Shown in pieces: positions 21,788 through 31,831 of a DNA stretch of 64,000 nt (its first letter is position 1; each line of letters opens with the position of its first letter). The notes beneath the pieces were generated by a model that did not search any database, had not been told where the DNA came from, and saw only the letters and a program-made list of their open reading frames with translations. The position numbers and the translations under genes were made by a program. This DNA comes from Kurthia sibirica (GTDB taxonomy: Bacteria > Bacillota > Bacilli > Bacillales_A > Planococcaceae), in NCBI RefSeq assembly GCF_003143975.1, contig NZ_QFVR01000007.1, positions 1-64,000 of the forward strand, read 5' to 3'.

Positions 21788-22110
21788 TCATTTAGAGAAT
21801 TTTTTTGACGTGTGTGTGTTATTCCATAAAACTCTCTACTGACTGCTGTTTTTAACAACGACTATCAGTATATAAAACATTGAGCAAAATATCAATGATA
21901 AACTATAAATTTCTCGAATTATTTTTTGTAAGGATTTTTGATGCTATTATATAGAAGGAACTCAAGTAAAGCACCTGATTCAACGCGTATTTTAAGCATA
22001 TTACGAGCTGTTCTACGACGTGTAAAGTATTTTTATAACCATTAGAATATCTGTCATCCGTTATCGCTTACAGCGTCTCCTACTCTATATTATGCATTCA
22101 AAATAAAAAA

Positions 22111-22144
22111 GAAGCCCATCTCATCCAGTCGATGTTTGGGCTTC
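22111..22144 (-). terminator. terminator of the ABC transporter operon
   Basis: Stem GAAGCCCA / TGGGCTTC with an inner CATC/GATG pair, then TTTTTTATTTTG on the minus strand, about 94 bp after the permease stop. Confidence 0.85.
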
Positions 22145-22237
22145 TTTTGCTGTAATAAAATACTTTTCATTACTAAAAAACATTATTTATAATGATTTTT
22201 TACATCGTGCTTGTTTCTTAGACGCTCTCTCTGATAT

Positions 22238-24208
22238 TTATAAGCTGTCATGTACAACCTTACGATAATAAGAGACAGATAACATCGCAAAAAGAATATA
22301 GAGTATTGTGTAAATACCCATGACAATCAATAAAGGTGCTGTTAATTCTGAACCAAAGAAAGTCCAACCTGACTTCACGGCAAAATAGCTGTGGAGCAGA
22401 CCAATTAATAATGGTAAACCAAAACTAAACAGTTGCTTCATATAGATTCCTGTCATAATATCACTCTCTGTAAAACCTATTTTACGCAATGTTTTATAGG
22501 ATTGTTTTTCATCTTCTGCCTCTGACATTTGTTTGAAATACAAAATACTTCCTGTTGCTAGTAAAAAGGCTAACCCTAGAAAACCTGTGATAAAAATAGT
22601 TAAACCAATTGAACTTTGTAAATTTGTTTTTAAATCGGCTTTTGATTGTAGCAGTACACCATTCATAAATTCATCTTTTGATGTTACTAAACCATTATTT
22701 GTATAAGCATAATAAATTTTCGTTGCTTCTTGTGCTTGCGTTTGGTCTTTTAAATTGTACCCTGTCAATTTTTTAAATGTTGTCGCTTCATGTATCGTTT
22801 TTACTTTCGCCAAATTCCGCCACTCTTGATCTGAGACAACTAATGTGAAAGAGCCACCGCTCAAACGACTTGGTATAACCGTTTTTTTATAAAAACTATT
22901 AATCGTCAATTTTGTATTACCATGTGGCTTTTCAATTTGAATGACACGGTCTTTTTTCATAGGTGACATAACATCATATGCATCCGTGTATCCTAATATT
23001 GCTACTTCTTTGGATTTTAATTTTAAATCTGGATACAGTATTTGCGCAGAAGATTGAGACACAATATTTGTTCCCACAAATTTTCTTATCGAAGTATTCG
23101 GATTTTCTACTGCTTCTGAAAAATCGACGAAACCTTCTATAATCGCAATATCATATTGATCCACCGCTATTTTGGCTTCTTTAAATTGATTGCCAAGATT
23201 TTTATAGTTATTATTGTATGTTTGATAGTCGAATGGTGCACTCGCCTGTACATTTGAATCAATTGAATAATAGGAAATATAAGATAGTGACAAAATCGCC
23301 AATGCCACGCCGGTAAGAACCGTAATCAATGTTAAAGATTTTGCATTTCCTTTCATGCGATGCATAATCGGCGCAGCTGCTAAGACATCATAAAGTGATA
23401 AATGCCCTTTTTTCATTTTACGAACTGTATTTAAAAGAAAGGCTACTGAATATCTAAATACTAAGTAGGTTCCTCCAATTGTGGATGCTAGAATAAAAAT
23501 CATGCGCCCTAGTAATCCTGAAGAAGTTTCCACAGTAAAGAGCCTTGATGAATAAAAATAGCCCAATATAATCAATACAATACCTAGCAATCCAATGAAC
23601 ATCTGCCCTATGCCAATTTGTTTAATATGAACTTCTTGTTTTTTATTTTCTTGAAATAATGTAAGCAATGATGATTTTTTTATTTTCCAAAATGCTTGTA
23701 TCATAGTAATCCCATATAAAATACCAAAAACGATAAAGGTTTGAGTAACAGCGCTCCATGAAAAGTTAATTTCAGTTACTTGTTTAATTTGAATGATTTT
23801 CAGTAAAATCATCGCAAAAAAGCGCGTTGCCATAAACCCTAAAAACGAGCCAATCAGAATTGCGGTAAACCATAAGAGAAAATTTTCAATTGATAACATG
23901 CGCGCAATCGTCACTTTAGGCATGCCAATTAATTGGAATAAACCGATTTCTTTACTACGTTGCTTAATAAATAAGCTATTCGCATAGATGACAAATAGCG
24001 TAACAATAAAAAGTAATAAATAAGATGCTACTTTAAATCCACTATCGGCTTTTGTACTAGCCTCGGTATACACATCAACAACTGGGTTCGTTTGTAATGT
24101 GACAAATGCAAAAAATAAGGCCACACTAAATATTAATGCGAAAAAATATAAAAAATAATTTCTAATATTTTTCTTCATGCTACGCATGGCCAGTTGACTA
24201 ATTTTCAT
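22238..24208 (-). CDS. BceB-type ABC transporter permease
   Basis: About 656 aa from the ATG at 24208 ([20 protein letters not shown]); two earlier in-frame starts exist inside the ATPase gene. The pattern is that of BceB/VraG permeases: one N-terminal helix, a FtsX-like block of helices, a large extracellular domain of roughly 200 residues (about 315-530), and a terminal FtsX block. In this family the permease senses and detoxifies cell-wall-active peptides such as bacitracin or nisin and signals to its kinase. It overlaps the ATPase gene by 11 bp. The substrate cannot be told from sequence. Confidence 0.88.
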   Translation of the reverse strand: MKISQLAMRSMKKNIRNYFLYFFALIFSVALFFAFVTLQTNPVVDVYTEASTKADSGFKVASYLLLFIVTLFVIYANSLFIKQRSKEIGLFQLIGMPKVTIARMLSIENFLLWFTAILIGSFLGFMATRFFAMILLKIIQIKQVTEINFSWSAVTQTFIVFGILYGITMIQAFWKIKKSSLLTLFQENKKQEVHIKQIGIGQMFIGLLGIVLIILGYFYSSRLFTVETSSGLLGRMIFILASTIGGTYLVFRYSVAFLLNTVRKMKKGHLSLYDVLAAAPIMHRMKGNAKSLTLITVLTGVALAILSLSYISYYSIDSNVQASAPFDYQTYNNNYKNLGNQFKEAKIAVDQYDIAIIEGFVDFSEAVENPNTSIRKFVGTNIVSQSSAQILYPDLKLKSKEVAILGYTDAYDVMSPMKKDRVIQIEKPHGNTKLTINSFYKKTVIPSRLSGGSFTLVVSDQEWRNLAKVKTIHEATTFKKLTGYNLKDQTQAQEATKIYYAYTNNGLVTSKDEFMNGVLLQSKADLKTNLQSSIGLTIFITGFLGLAFLLATGSILYFKQMSEAEDEKQSYKTLRKIGFTESDIMTGIYMKQLFSFGLPLLIGLLHSYFAVKSGWTFFGSELTAPLLIVMGIYTILYILFAMLSVSYYRKVVHDSL

Positions 24209-24959
24209 AGCCATCACCACCGAGCACACCTTGCGTACTCATAATATCTTGAAAAAACTGTTGACGTGTTTTATTCCCACGATAGAGTTCAGTATATAAT
24301 TGACCATCTTTCAAGAATACCACACGCGAACAAAAGCTTGTCGCCACTGCATCATGACTAACCATCATGATAGTGACATTATTTTCTTCATTTATATATG
24401 CAAGATTTTTTAGTAACGCTGTTGCTGATTTTGAATCTAATGCACCTGTCGGCTCATCACCAAAAACAATAGTAGGCTTGGCAATTAATGCACGTGCTGC
24501 TGAAGTTCTTTGTTTTTGCCCACCAGAAAGTTCATTCGGATATTGATCAGCCTGATCGATAATGCCTAACATTTGCGCCAATTGATTGAATCGACTTTCA
24601 GCTTCCTGTTTTGACAAATTACTAATCGATAAAGGTAGTAATATATTTTCTTTGACTGTTAATGTATCAAGTAAATTATAATCTTGGAATATAAAGCCAA
24701 GATGCTCTCTTCTAAAGCGTGCTAATTTTTTATCTGTCATTTTACCTAATTCCTCTCCACCAATTGCGACAGTTCCCTCCGTCGCCTCATCAATAGAGCA
24801 TAAAACATTTAATAATGTTGTTTTACCTGAACCCGATGGTCCCATAATCCCAACAAACTCTCCTTCTTGAATTTCTAGATCAATACCTTTCAGCACTTCT
24901 TGAGCTGCTTGCTTTTTACCATAGATTTTGCGAATTTTACGTGCTTTTAAAATCGTCAT
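24198..24959 (-). CDS. BceA-type ABC transporter ATPase
   Basis: 253 aa from the ATG at 24959, which has GGGAGG upstream. The frame extends 37 codons further through the promoter, which is rejected. Walker [10 protein letters not shown], signature [15 protein letters not shown] (the Arg-Thr-Ser-Ala form is typical of peptide-resistance ATPases), Walker [15 protein letters not shown]-loop VSHD. Its first 20 residues ([20 protein letters not shown]) match the BceA class. It partners the overlapping permease gene. Confidence 0.92.
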   Translation of the reverse strand: MTILKARKIRKIYGKKQAAQEVLKGIDLEIQEGEFVGIMGPSGSGKTTLLNVLCSIDEATEGTVAIGGEELGKMTDKKLARFRREHLGFIFQDYNLLDTLTVKENILLPLSISNLSKQEAESRFNQLAQMLGIIDQADQYPNELSGGQKQRTSAARALIAKPTIVFGDEPTGALDSKSATALLKNLAYINEENNVTIMMVSHDAVATSFCSRVVFLKDGQLYTELYRGNKTRQQFFQDIMSTQGVLGGDGYEN

Positions 24960-24998
24960 TATTATTTTTCCTCCCTCACACTTTTGTTGTACTCTTAT

Positions 24999-25069
24999 TT
25001 TATATGAAGTGCCTGAAAGATTCGTTTGATTAACATGACATTTTAAGCTTGTAGATGACATTATTGTCA
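24999..25069 (-). promoter_or_regulatory. promoter and BceR-like operator of the ABC transporter genes
   Basis: An inverted repeat TGACA-N4-TGTCA (25056-25069) resembles the TNACA-N4-TGTAA operator of BceR regulators. One arm is repeated directly 20 bp away (ATGACATT at 25035-25042 and 25055-25062), two helical turns. The minus strand then has -10 TATAAA (24999-25004) with a poor -35 (AAACGA), as expected for an activator-dependent promoter. The transcription start would be near 24992. Confidence 0.65.
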
Positions 25070-25091
25070 CTTTAGCATTTTAAAACAATAA

Positions 25092-25116
25092 AAAGAGCTA
25101 TTATTCATAGCTCTTT
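25092..25116 (-). terminator. terminator between histidine kinase and ABC genes
   Basis: Perfect 9-bp stem AAAGAGCTA / TAGCTCTTT with a 7-nt loop overlaps the kinase stop codon and is followed by TTTATTGTTTT on the minus strand. It separates regulator and transporter transcripts. Confidence 0.8.
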
Positions 25117-26107
25117 AGAAATTGATTGTTGTTGTATAGTCATTTTCTAATGGGAATTGGAGTGTAACTGTTGTTCCTTCTCCCACTTTTGACCGGACAT
25201 CTAAATGAATACCTAATTCATCTGCAGCTTGTTTTGCTAAATAAAGCCCCATTCCTGTCGATACATTTCTTTTTCTACCAACCGTACCTGTAAAGGATTT
25301 TTGAAAAATTCGTGGCAGATCTTCAGCTGGGATACCGATTCCTTCATCTGTTATCGCTATCTTTACATGACCGCGATCACTTAACATATGCTTAATATGA
25401 ATAACAGCATGCTCATTGCTATATTTCACCGCATTCGTCAGTATTTGACGGATAATAAAAACCGTCCATTTTGTATCAGATAATACAGTAGTAAAACTAG
25501 CCAATTCCACATTAATACCAATATCTTTTTCCATACACCAGGTACGCAATATGGCTAACTCAGCTTTTAATAATTGTTTTACATCTATTTCTTCTATTTT
25601 GTTGTCCTGATGAATTGATTGGATTCTAATACCATACAACTCTTGGTCAATTAGTTGATATGTTCGAAGCCACTCAATTTCAAGTCGTTTTTTTAGAGGG
25701 TCTGAAGATGACATCGCATCAATCAATAATTTTTGCGCGGTTAGTGGTGTTTTAATATCATGAATCCAAGCTAAAATCCGATCATTTTCCTCTGCATGAT
25801 GAATCATCGCTTCATTTAAGTGATCTTTTAATTCCTTTGAATAACCTAAGAAATAATTCTTTGTTTCTTCATCAAAAGGGCGCAATAGCTTGTTCTTTTC
25901 TAACTCAATGAGTGCACGGTGGCTATCTTGTTCACGTAAAAATCGCCAAATTAAGAATAAAATAAATAATAAGCTATTAATACTATTTAAATAAGTAATT
26001 GTTTCTGTTGCGAAACCTGCATCAATATGAGCAAAAATATTGAGTACGCATTGCAGAATAATAAAAAAACCAATCCATGCTTTACGTTCCCTCAAAAATA
26101 ACCACAT
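25115..26107 (-). CDS. intramembrane-sensing histidine kinase (BceS-like)
   Basis: 330 aa. Two N-terminal helices (about 11-27 and 37-55) with almost no extracellular loop, the hallmark of BceS kinases that read the state of the transporter rather than a ligand. Phospho-acceptor His116 in WIHDIKTPL; N box TNAVKYS; G boxes DEGIGIP and STGMGLYLAK. It follows the response regulator by 6 bp. Confidence 0.92.
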   Translation of the reverse strand: MWLFLRERKAWIGFFIILQCVLNIFAHIDAGFATETITYLNSINSLLFILFLIWRFLREQDSHRALIELEKNKLLRPFDEETKNYFLGYSKELKDHLNEAMIHHAEENDRILAWIHDIKTPLTAQKLLIDAMSSSDPLKKRLEIEWLRTYQLIDQELYGIRIQSIHQDNKIEEIDVKQLLKAELAILRTWCMEKDIGINVELASFTTVLSDTKWTVFIIRQILTNAVKYSNEHAVIHIKHMLSDRGHVKIAITDEGIGIPAEDLPRIFQKSFTGTVGRKRNVSTGMGLYLAKQAADELGIHLDVRSKVGEGTTVTLQFPLENDYTTTINF

Positions 26108-26113
26108 TCCGTA

Positions 26114-26803
26114 TCACTCCTTTGTCACAGCCATATAACCTAAACCTTTTTTAGTTTGAATACAATCTGATAATCCAAAGCACTCCATTTTCGTACGTAG
26201 TCGATTAACATTAACAGACAAGGTATTATCATTTACAAATCGTTCATCATCCCACAGACGATTCATCAATTCTTCTCGTGACACAATATGATTCACTTGC
26301 TCTAATAGAATACGTAATATATATTGTTCATTTTTAGTAAGCTCTTGTTGATTGTCTTCATCGTAAATCATGCTTCGCGCATAATCAATCGTCAGACCAT
26401 TCCATACTGTCATCAATGATTTCCCCTCATCTTTATAAGCATAGCTTCTTCTCAATATGGCCTGCACTTTGGCAACGAGAACATCCATATTGAAAGGTTT
26501 TTGTATGAAATCATCCGCACCCATTTGCATTGCCATAACCATATCCATTGGGTGATCACGCGATGATAAAAAAATAATTGGCACGGTGTGATGTCGTCGT
26601 ATTTCGCGACACCAATGAAAACCATCATAAGCTGGTAGTTGAATATCAATAATAACGAGATGAGGTTGCTCCTCATCAAAAATATCTATCACATTTTTAA
26701 AATCATCAATACCGATTACCTCAATTGCCCATTGCTGAAATCGTTCTTTAATCACTTGAAAAATGGATAGATCGTCTTCAATGATTAATAGTTTATAGTC
26801 CAT
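26114..26803 (-). CDS. OmpR-family response regulator (BceR-like)
   Basis: 229 aa. Receiver domain with acidic pocket Glu9-Asp10-Asp11, phospho-acceptor Asp53 in VIIDIQLPAYDG and Lys in FIQKPF; winged-helix DNA-binding domain (about 130-229, ending RTKMECFGLSDCIQTKKGLG). First gene of the module and only 38 bp from the tuf terminator, so its promoter must overlap that terminator (a possible TGGACA ... TAAAGT at 17 bp) or it relies on read-through from tuf. Confidence 0.92.
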   Translation of the reverse strand: MDYKLLIIEDDLSIFQVIKERFQQWAIEVIGIDDFKNVIDIFDEEQPHLVIIDIQLPAYDGFHWCREIRRHHTVPIIFLSSRDHPMDMVMAMQMGADDFIQKPFNMDVLVAKVQAILRRSYAYKDEGKSLMTVWNGLTIDYARSMIYDEDNQQELTKNEQYILRILLEQVNHIVSREELMNRLWDDERFVNDNTLSVNVNRLRTKMECFGLSDCIQTKKGLGYMAVTKE

Positions 26804-26841
26804 TTTTTCTTCACTCCTTTACTCTACTTTATAGATAATAA

Positions 26842-26876
26842 AAAACCCTGTCCAGTGTGCACCTGGACAGGGTTTT
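26842..26876 (-). terminator. tuf terminator
   Basis: Perfect 14-bp stem AAAACCCTGTCCAG / CTGGACAGGGTTTT with a 7-nt loop; T-runs occur on both sides, so it can act in both directions. Confidence 0.92.
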
Positions 26877-27001
26877 AAAAGTTTGGAAATACTGTGTAGT
26901 TACTAGATACAAGCGTTCGGCTACTACAAATGTTATAACGTCAACAACCGTAGCTAGCTTCTACTCAACATTGCCGTAGTGCATCAAATTAAATAATAAA
27001 A

Positions 27002-28189
27002 TTATTTAGTGATTGTTGCTACTACGCCAGCGCCTACAGTACGGCCACCTTCACGAATAGAGAACTTAGTTCCATCTTCGATAGCGATTGGGTGAATAAG
27101 ATCAACGATCATTTCAACGTTATCGCCAGGCATTACCATTTCAACGCCTTCAGGTAAAGAAACAACACCAGTTACATCAGTTGTACGGAAGTAGAACTGA
27201 GGACGGTAGTTAGTGAAGAATGGAGTGTGACGTCCGCCTTCTTCTTTTGATAAAACATAAACTTCAGCTTTGAATGTTGTATGTGGAGTAATTGTACCTG
27301 GTTTAGCAAGTACTTGACCACGTTCGATATCTTCACGAGCTACGCCACGTAAAAGAGCACCGATGTTATCGCCAGCTTCAGCGTAATCTAATAATTTACG
27401 GAACATTTCAACACCAGTTACAGTTGTTTGTTTAGTTTCTTCAGCAATACCAACGATGTCGATAGTGTCTCCGACTTTAACTTGACCACGTTCAACGCGA
27501 CCAGTAGCAACAGTACCACGACCTGTGATAGAGAATACATCCTCTACAGGCATCATGAATGGTTTGTCAGTTTGACGTTCTGGAGTTGGGATATAAGAAT
27601 CTACAGCGTCCATAAGTTCGATGATTTTTTCTTCGTAATCAGCATCGCCTTCTAGAGCTTTAAGTGCAGAACCTTTGATTACAGGAATGTCATCGCCAGG
27701 GAAATCGTATTCTGATAACAGGTCACGAACTTCCATTTCAACTAATTCAAGTAATTCTTCGTCATCAACCATGTCGCATTTGTTTAAGAATACTACAAGG
27801 TAAGGAACACCAACTTGACGTGAAAGTAAGATGTGTTCACGTGTTTGTGGCATCGGGCCATCAGCAGCTGATACTACTAAGATACCGCCGTCCATTTGAG
27901 CAGCACCAGTGATCATGTTTTTAACATAATCGGCGTGTCCTGGGCAATCTACGTGAGCGTAGTGGCGAGATTCAGTTTCGTATTCAACGTGTGAAGTATT
28001 GATTGTGATACCGCGTTCTTTTTCTTCTGGTGCGTTATCGATTTGAGCGTAAGATTTTGCTTCCCCACCCATTTTTTTAGAAAGAACTGTAGCGATTGCA
28101 GCAGTTAGAGTTGTTTTACCATGGTCAACGTGTCCGATTGTACCAATGTTAGCGTGGGTTTTAGAACGGTCGAATTTTTCTTTAGCCAT
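27002..28189 (-). CDS. tuf: elongation factor Tu
   Basis: 395 aa GTPase delivering aminoacyl-tRNA. G1 GHVDHGKT (19-26), G2 RGITI, G3 DCPGHADY, G4 NKCDMVDD, G5 SALKA. Domains II and III are complete, ending [16 protein letters not shown]. It follows fusA by 144 bp and has its own promoter in that gap. A 125-bp tail without features lies between stop and terminator. Confidence 0.98.
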   Translation of the reverse strand: MAKEKFDRSKTHANIGTIGHVDHGKTTLTAAIATVLSKKMGGEAKSYAQIDNAPEEKERGITINTSHVEYETESRHYAHVDCPGHADYVKNMITGAAQMDGGILVVSAADGPMPQTREHILLSRQVGVPYLVVFLNKCDMVDDEELLELVEMEVRDLLSEYDFPGDDIPVIKGSALKALEGDADYEEKIIELMDAVDSYIPTPERQTDKPFMMPVEDVFSITGRGTVATGRVERGQVKVGDTIDIVGIAEETKQTTVTGVEMFRKLLDYAEAGDNIGALLRGVAREDIERGQVLAKPGTITPHTTFKAEVYVLSKEEGGRHTPFFTNYRPQFYFRTTDVTGVVSLPEGVEMVMPGDNVEMIVDLIHPIAIEDGTKFSIREGGRTVGAGVVATITK

Positions 28190-28289
28190 TTTAAATGTGC
28201 CTCCTAAGGGTTCATAAATTTATTTTTTTATAGTCATGATTGTCGCTCAACAGGGCCCTGCTTCACAAACAATCACAACTTATATGTTA

Positions 28290-28318
28290 TTTATACTGTA
28301 TCACAGAGGAAATTTCAA
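28290..28318 (-). promoter_or_regulatory. tuf promoter
   Basis: Minus strand: -35 TTGAAA (28313-28318), 17-bp spacer, -10 TATAAA (28290-28295), inside the fusA-tuf gap. A 10-bp palindrome CAGGGCCCTG at 28251-28260 follows in the leader. This gives tuf extra transcription beyond the str operon. Confidence 0.7.
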
Positions 28319-28333
28319 TTAATAAATAATCGA

Positions 28334-30418
28334 TTATTCACCTTTGTGTTTTTTGATGATTTCTTCACCAATAGATTTTGGCACTTCTTCATAGTGATCA
28401 AACACCATTGAGAATGTACCGCGACCTTGAGTTGCTGAACGTAAAGTTGTAGCATAGCCGAACATTTCAGCTAATGGTACCATTGCACGAACTACTTGAG
28501 CGTTACCGCGAGCTTCCATACCTTCTACGCGTCCACGACGTGCAGTGATATTACCCATGATATCTCCAAGATATTCTTCTGGCATTACAACTTCAACTTT
28601 CATAATTGGCTCTAAAAGAACTGGCTTACATTTAGAAATTGCGTTTTTAAGAGCTAACGAAGCAGCTACTTTGAACGCCATTTCATTTGAATCGACATCA
28701 TGGTAAGAACCATCATAAAGCTTAGCTTTAATATCGATTAATGGGAATCCAGCAATTACACCGTTAGGAAGATTGTCGCGAAGACCAGCTTCTACTGCAG
28801 GGATGTATTCACGAGGAACTACACCACCAACAACAGCGTTAGTGAATTCGAAACCTTTACCTTCTTCATTTGGTGAAAATTCAATCCAAACATGTCCGAA
28901 TTGTCCACGACCACCAGACTGACGTACGAATTTACCTTCAACTTGTGCTGAAGCACGGAAAGTTTCACGGTAAGATACTTGAGGAGCACCTACGTTAGCT
29001 TCTACGTGGAATTCGCGACGCATACGATCAACTAGGATATCTAGGTGAAGTTCACCCATTCCTGAGATGATTGTTTGTCCAGTTTCAGTGTCAGTGTGAG
29101 CACGGAATGTTGGATCTTCTTCTTGAAGTTTTTGTAAGGCTTGACCCATTTTATCTTGGTCACCCTTAGATTTTGGTTCTACAGAAAGTGAGATTACTGG
29201 CTCTGGGAATTCCATTGACTCAAGAATTACTAGTGCTTTTTCATCACATAGAGTATCACCAGTAGTAGTGTCTTTAAGACCTACTGCTGCTGCGATATCG
29301 CCTGCGTACACTTCTGCAATTTCTTCACGAGAGTTCGCGTGCATTTGTAGGATACGACCTACGCGTTCACGTTTACCTTTAGAAGAGTTTTGTACGTAAG
29401 ATCCTGATTTAAGAATACCAGAATATACGCGGAAGAATGTTAATTTACCAACGTAAGGGTCAGTCATAACTTTGAATGCTAATGCAGAGAATGGTTCGTC
29501 ATCTGAAGAGTGACGTACTAACACTACATCTTCATCGTCTACTGAGATACCTTTGATTGATTCAACATCTGTTGGAGCTGGTAGGTAGTCAATTACTGCA
29601 TCAAGCATTAATTGAACACCTTTATTTTTGAATGCTGTACCACATACTACAGGGTAGAATTCTACAGAAAGAGTAGCTTTACGGATAGCTGCTTTTAACT
29701 CAGGGATTGAAATTTCTTCACCCGCAAAGTATTTTTCCATTAGAGCTTCGTCTAATTCAGCAACTGCCTCAACTAATTTTTCACGGTATTCAGCAGCTTG
29801 TTCTTGATATTCAGCAGGAATATCTTTGATTTCAGCATTTGAACCGTCGTCGCCTTCTTTGTAGAAAATAGCGTTCATTTCTACAAGGTCGATGATCGCG
29901 TTGAATTCGTCTTCTGCACCAATTGGTAATTGGATAGGATGTGCATTAGCTTCTAAACGGTCTTTAAGTGTTCCTACAGAGTATAAGAAATCTGCACCGA
30001 TTTTATCCATTTTGTTAATGAATACAAGACGTGGAACACCGTAAGTAGTCGCTTGACGCCATACAGTTTCAGTTTGCGGTTCTACACCTGATTGAGCATC
30101 AAGTACAGTAACAGCGCCATCAAGTACACGTAATGAACGTTCAACTTCAACAGTGAAATCTACGTGTCCAGGAGTGTCAATAATGTTTACGCGGTGGCCT
30201 TTCCATTGAGCTGTTGTAGCAGCAGAAGTGATAGTAATACCACGTTCTTGCTCTTGCTCCATCCAGTCCATTTGAGAAGCACCTTCGTGAGTTTCACCGA
30301 TTTTGTGAATCTTACCAGTGTAATAAAGGATACGCTCTGTTGTTGTCGTTTTACCGGCATCAATGTGAGCCATGATTCCGATATTACGCGTGTTCTCTAG
30401 GGAGAATTCTCTAGTCAT
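28334..30418 (-). CDS. fusA: elongation factor G
   Basis: 694 aa translocase GTPase. G1 [15 protein letters not shown] (17-31), G2 RGITI, G3 [10 protein letters not shown]4 NKMDK; domains II-V present, with the domain IV loop [20 protein letters not shown]. It lies 42 bp after rpsG in the str operon. Confidence 0.98.
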   Translation of the reverse strand: MTREFSLENTRNIGIMAHIDAGKTTTTERILYYTGKIHKIGETHEGASQMDWMEQEQERGITITSAATTAQWKGHRVNIIDTPGHVDFTVEVERSLRVLDGAVTVLDAQSGVEPQTETVWRQATTYGVPRLVFINKMDKIGADFLYSVGTLKDRLEANAHPIQLPIGAEDEFNAIIDLVEMNAIFYKEGDDGSNAEIKDIPAEYQEQAAEYREKLVEAVAELDEALMEKYFAGEEISIPELKAAIRKATLSVEFYPVVCGTAFKNKGVQLMLDAVIDYLPAPTDVESIKGISVDDEDVVLVRHSSDDEPFSALAFKVMTDPYVGKLTFFRVYSGILKSGSYVQNSSKGKRERVGRILQMHANSREEIAEVYAGDIAAAVGLKDTTTGDTLCDEKALVILESMEFPEPVISLSVEPKSKGDQDKMGQALQKLQEEDPTFRAHTDTETGQTIISGMGELHLDILVDRMRREFHVEANVGAPQVSYRETFRASAQVEGKFVRQSGGRGQFGHVWIEFSPNEEGKGFEFTNAVVGGVVPREYIPAVEAGLRDNLPNGVIAGFPLIDIKAKLYDGSYHDVDSNEMAFKVAASLALKNAISKCKPVLLEPIMKVEVVMPEEYLGDIMGNITARRGRVEGMEARGNAQVVRAMVPLAEMFGYATTLRSATQGRGTFSMVFDHYEEVPKSIGEEIIKKHKGE

Positions 30419-30460
30419 GCGGTATTTCTCCTTCCATAATGGATTAAGATATTAAAACGA

Positions 30461-30931
30461 TTACCAGCGGTAATGAGCGAATGCTTTGTTAGCATCAGCC
30501 ATTTTATGCATATCTTCACGTTTTTTAACTGACGCACCAGTGTTGTTAGAAGCGTCAATGATTTCATTAGCAAGACGTTCTTCCATTGTTTTTTCGCCAC
30601 GAAGACGAGAGTAGTTTACTAGGTAACGAAGACCAAGAGTCGTACGACGATCTGGACGTACTTCTACTGGTACTTGATAGTTTGCTCCACCAACACGGCG
30701 AGCTTTTACTTCTAGTACTGGCATAATGTTTGTTAATGCTGCATCAAATACTTCTAATGGGTTTTGATCTGAACGCTCTTTCACTAATTCGAAAGCACCG
30801 TATAAGATTTTTGAAGAAGTACCTCTTTTACCATCTACCATCATTTTATTAATTAAACGAGTTACTAGTTTCGAATTATAAATTGGATCTGGTAACACGT
30901 CACGTTTGGAAACAGGACCTTTACGAGGCAT
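30461..30931 (-). CDS. rpsG: 30S ribosomal protein S7
   Basis: 156 aa. [20 protein letters not shown] and the C-terminal [20 protein letters not shown] are diagnostic. S7 nucleates the 30S head and represses the str operon in E. coli. It lies 30 bp after rpsL. Confidence 0.97.
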   Translation of the reverse strand: MPRKGPVSKRDVLPDPIYNSKLVTRLINKMMVDGKRGTSSKILYGAFELVKERSDQNPLEVFDAALTNIMPVLEVKARRVGGANYQVPVEVRPDRRTTLGLRYLVNYSRLRGEKTMEERLANEIIDASNNTGASVKKREDMHKMADANKAFAHYRW

Positions 30932-30961
30932 GTGTTTTCCTCCTTTCGCTAAAGCTTATTA

Positions 30962-31381
30962 TTATTTTTTCTCTTTAGGTTTTTTAGCACCGTATAAAGA
31001 GCGAGATTGCATACGACCAGAAACAGCTGCAGTATCAAGAGCACCGCGAACGATATGGTAACGTACACCTGGTAAATCTTTTACGCGTCCGCCGCGAATA
31101 AGTACAACACTATGTTCTTGTAGGTTGTGACCTTCGCCGGGAATGTAAGCATTAACCTCAAGTTGGTTAGTTAAGCGTACACGAGCGTATTTACGTAACG
31201 CTGAGTTTGGTTTTTTAGGTGTCATTGTACCAACACGTGTACAAACACCACGTTTTTGTGGTGAGTTAACATCTGTTAAAGCTTTAGCAAAGCTGTTATA
31301 GCTTTTGTTTAAAGCTGGTGAGTTAGATTTCTTGCTTTTGGATTGACGAGGCTTACGTACTAATTGGTTAATTGTAGGCAT
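30962..31381 (-). CDS. rpsL: 30S ribosomal protein S12
   Basis: 139 aa from the ATG at 31381 ([13 protein letters not shown]); GAGGAGGAAGA precedes a double ATG and the second fits best. Decoding loops [11 protein letters not shown] and [13 protein letters not shown] keep the lysines whose change gives streptomycin resistance, so it looks sensitive. First gene of the str operon here. Confidence 0.97.
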   Translation of the reverse strand: MPTINQLVRKPRQSKSKKSNSPALNKSYNSFAKALTDVNSPQKRGVCTRVGTMTPKKPNSALRKYARVRLTNQLEVNAYIPGEGHNLQEHSVVLIRGGRVKDLPGVRYHIVRGALDTAAVSGRMQSRSLYGAKKPKEKK

Positions 31382-31750
31382 CATTCTTCCTCCTCTCATT
31401 ACTTCTTTTTTAATCCCACACATCCAGGTGGTTCATTCAATGGTAAAAAACAAAGCTTTCGCATGATCAGTGCAAAAACTACATCAATACTAATATCGTC
31501 TATCACATGCTTTTATAGCGAAAAGCTCTACCAGGTTACTGCCTGGGCTAATGTTACGTGAACACCAATTTCTTGTGTTACTAGTTACACCGCATGCGTG
31601 GCTATTCAATCGTAGACATATAGAGTATCGTTATCGTCCTATATGATGAACGAATATTTAACTACTGTGCGTCTTAAACCGTGACTGTTAATTTTTTCGC
31701 GAGAAAATTTTCATGTCCTCCGAAATGATAGACAGACAACTATCAACCTA
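31382..31750 (-). promoter_or_regulatory. long str operon leader with adjacent hairpins
   Basis: About 370 nt separate the promoter from rpsL. No ORF of quality is present; in Bacillus this gap holds the ybxF L7Ae-family gene, absent here. Hairpins on the transcript include TGATAG/CTATCA just after the start, then two adjacent ones, CCAGG-N6-CCTGG (31531-31546) and GCTTTT-N6-AAAAGC (31509-31526). None has a T-run. Confidence 0.5.
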
Positions 31751-31754
31751 AAAT

Positions 31755-31783
31755 ATATTATCATTGTCTAGGGGTTGTGTCAA
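31755..31783 (-). promoter_or_regulatory. str operon promoter
   Basis: Minus strand: -35 TTGACA (31778-31783), 17-bp spacer, -10 TAATAT (31755-31760), immediately after the rpoC terminator. Confidence 0.8.
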
Positions 31784-31795
31784 CATAAAACAAAA

Positions 31796-31825
31796 AAAAG
31801 CCGAGGGAATATTCCCTCGGCTTTT
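31796..31825 (-). terminator. rpoBC terminator
   Basis: A perfect 30-bp palindrome centred on AATATT with arm AAAAGCCGAGGG, followed by TTTTTTTTGTTTT on the minus strand, 6 bp after the rpoC stop. It ends the rpoBC transcript. Confidence 0.93.
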
Positions 31826-31831
31826 CAATAA

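Noticed and set aside
24960-25070. 37-codon N-terminal extension of the ABC ATPase
   Set aside because: It covers the promoter and operator, and the internal ATG has a proper ribosome-binding site.
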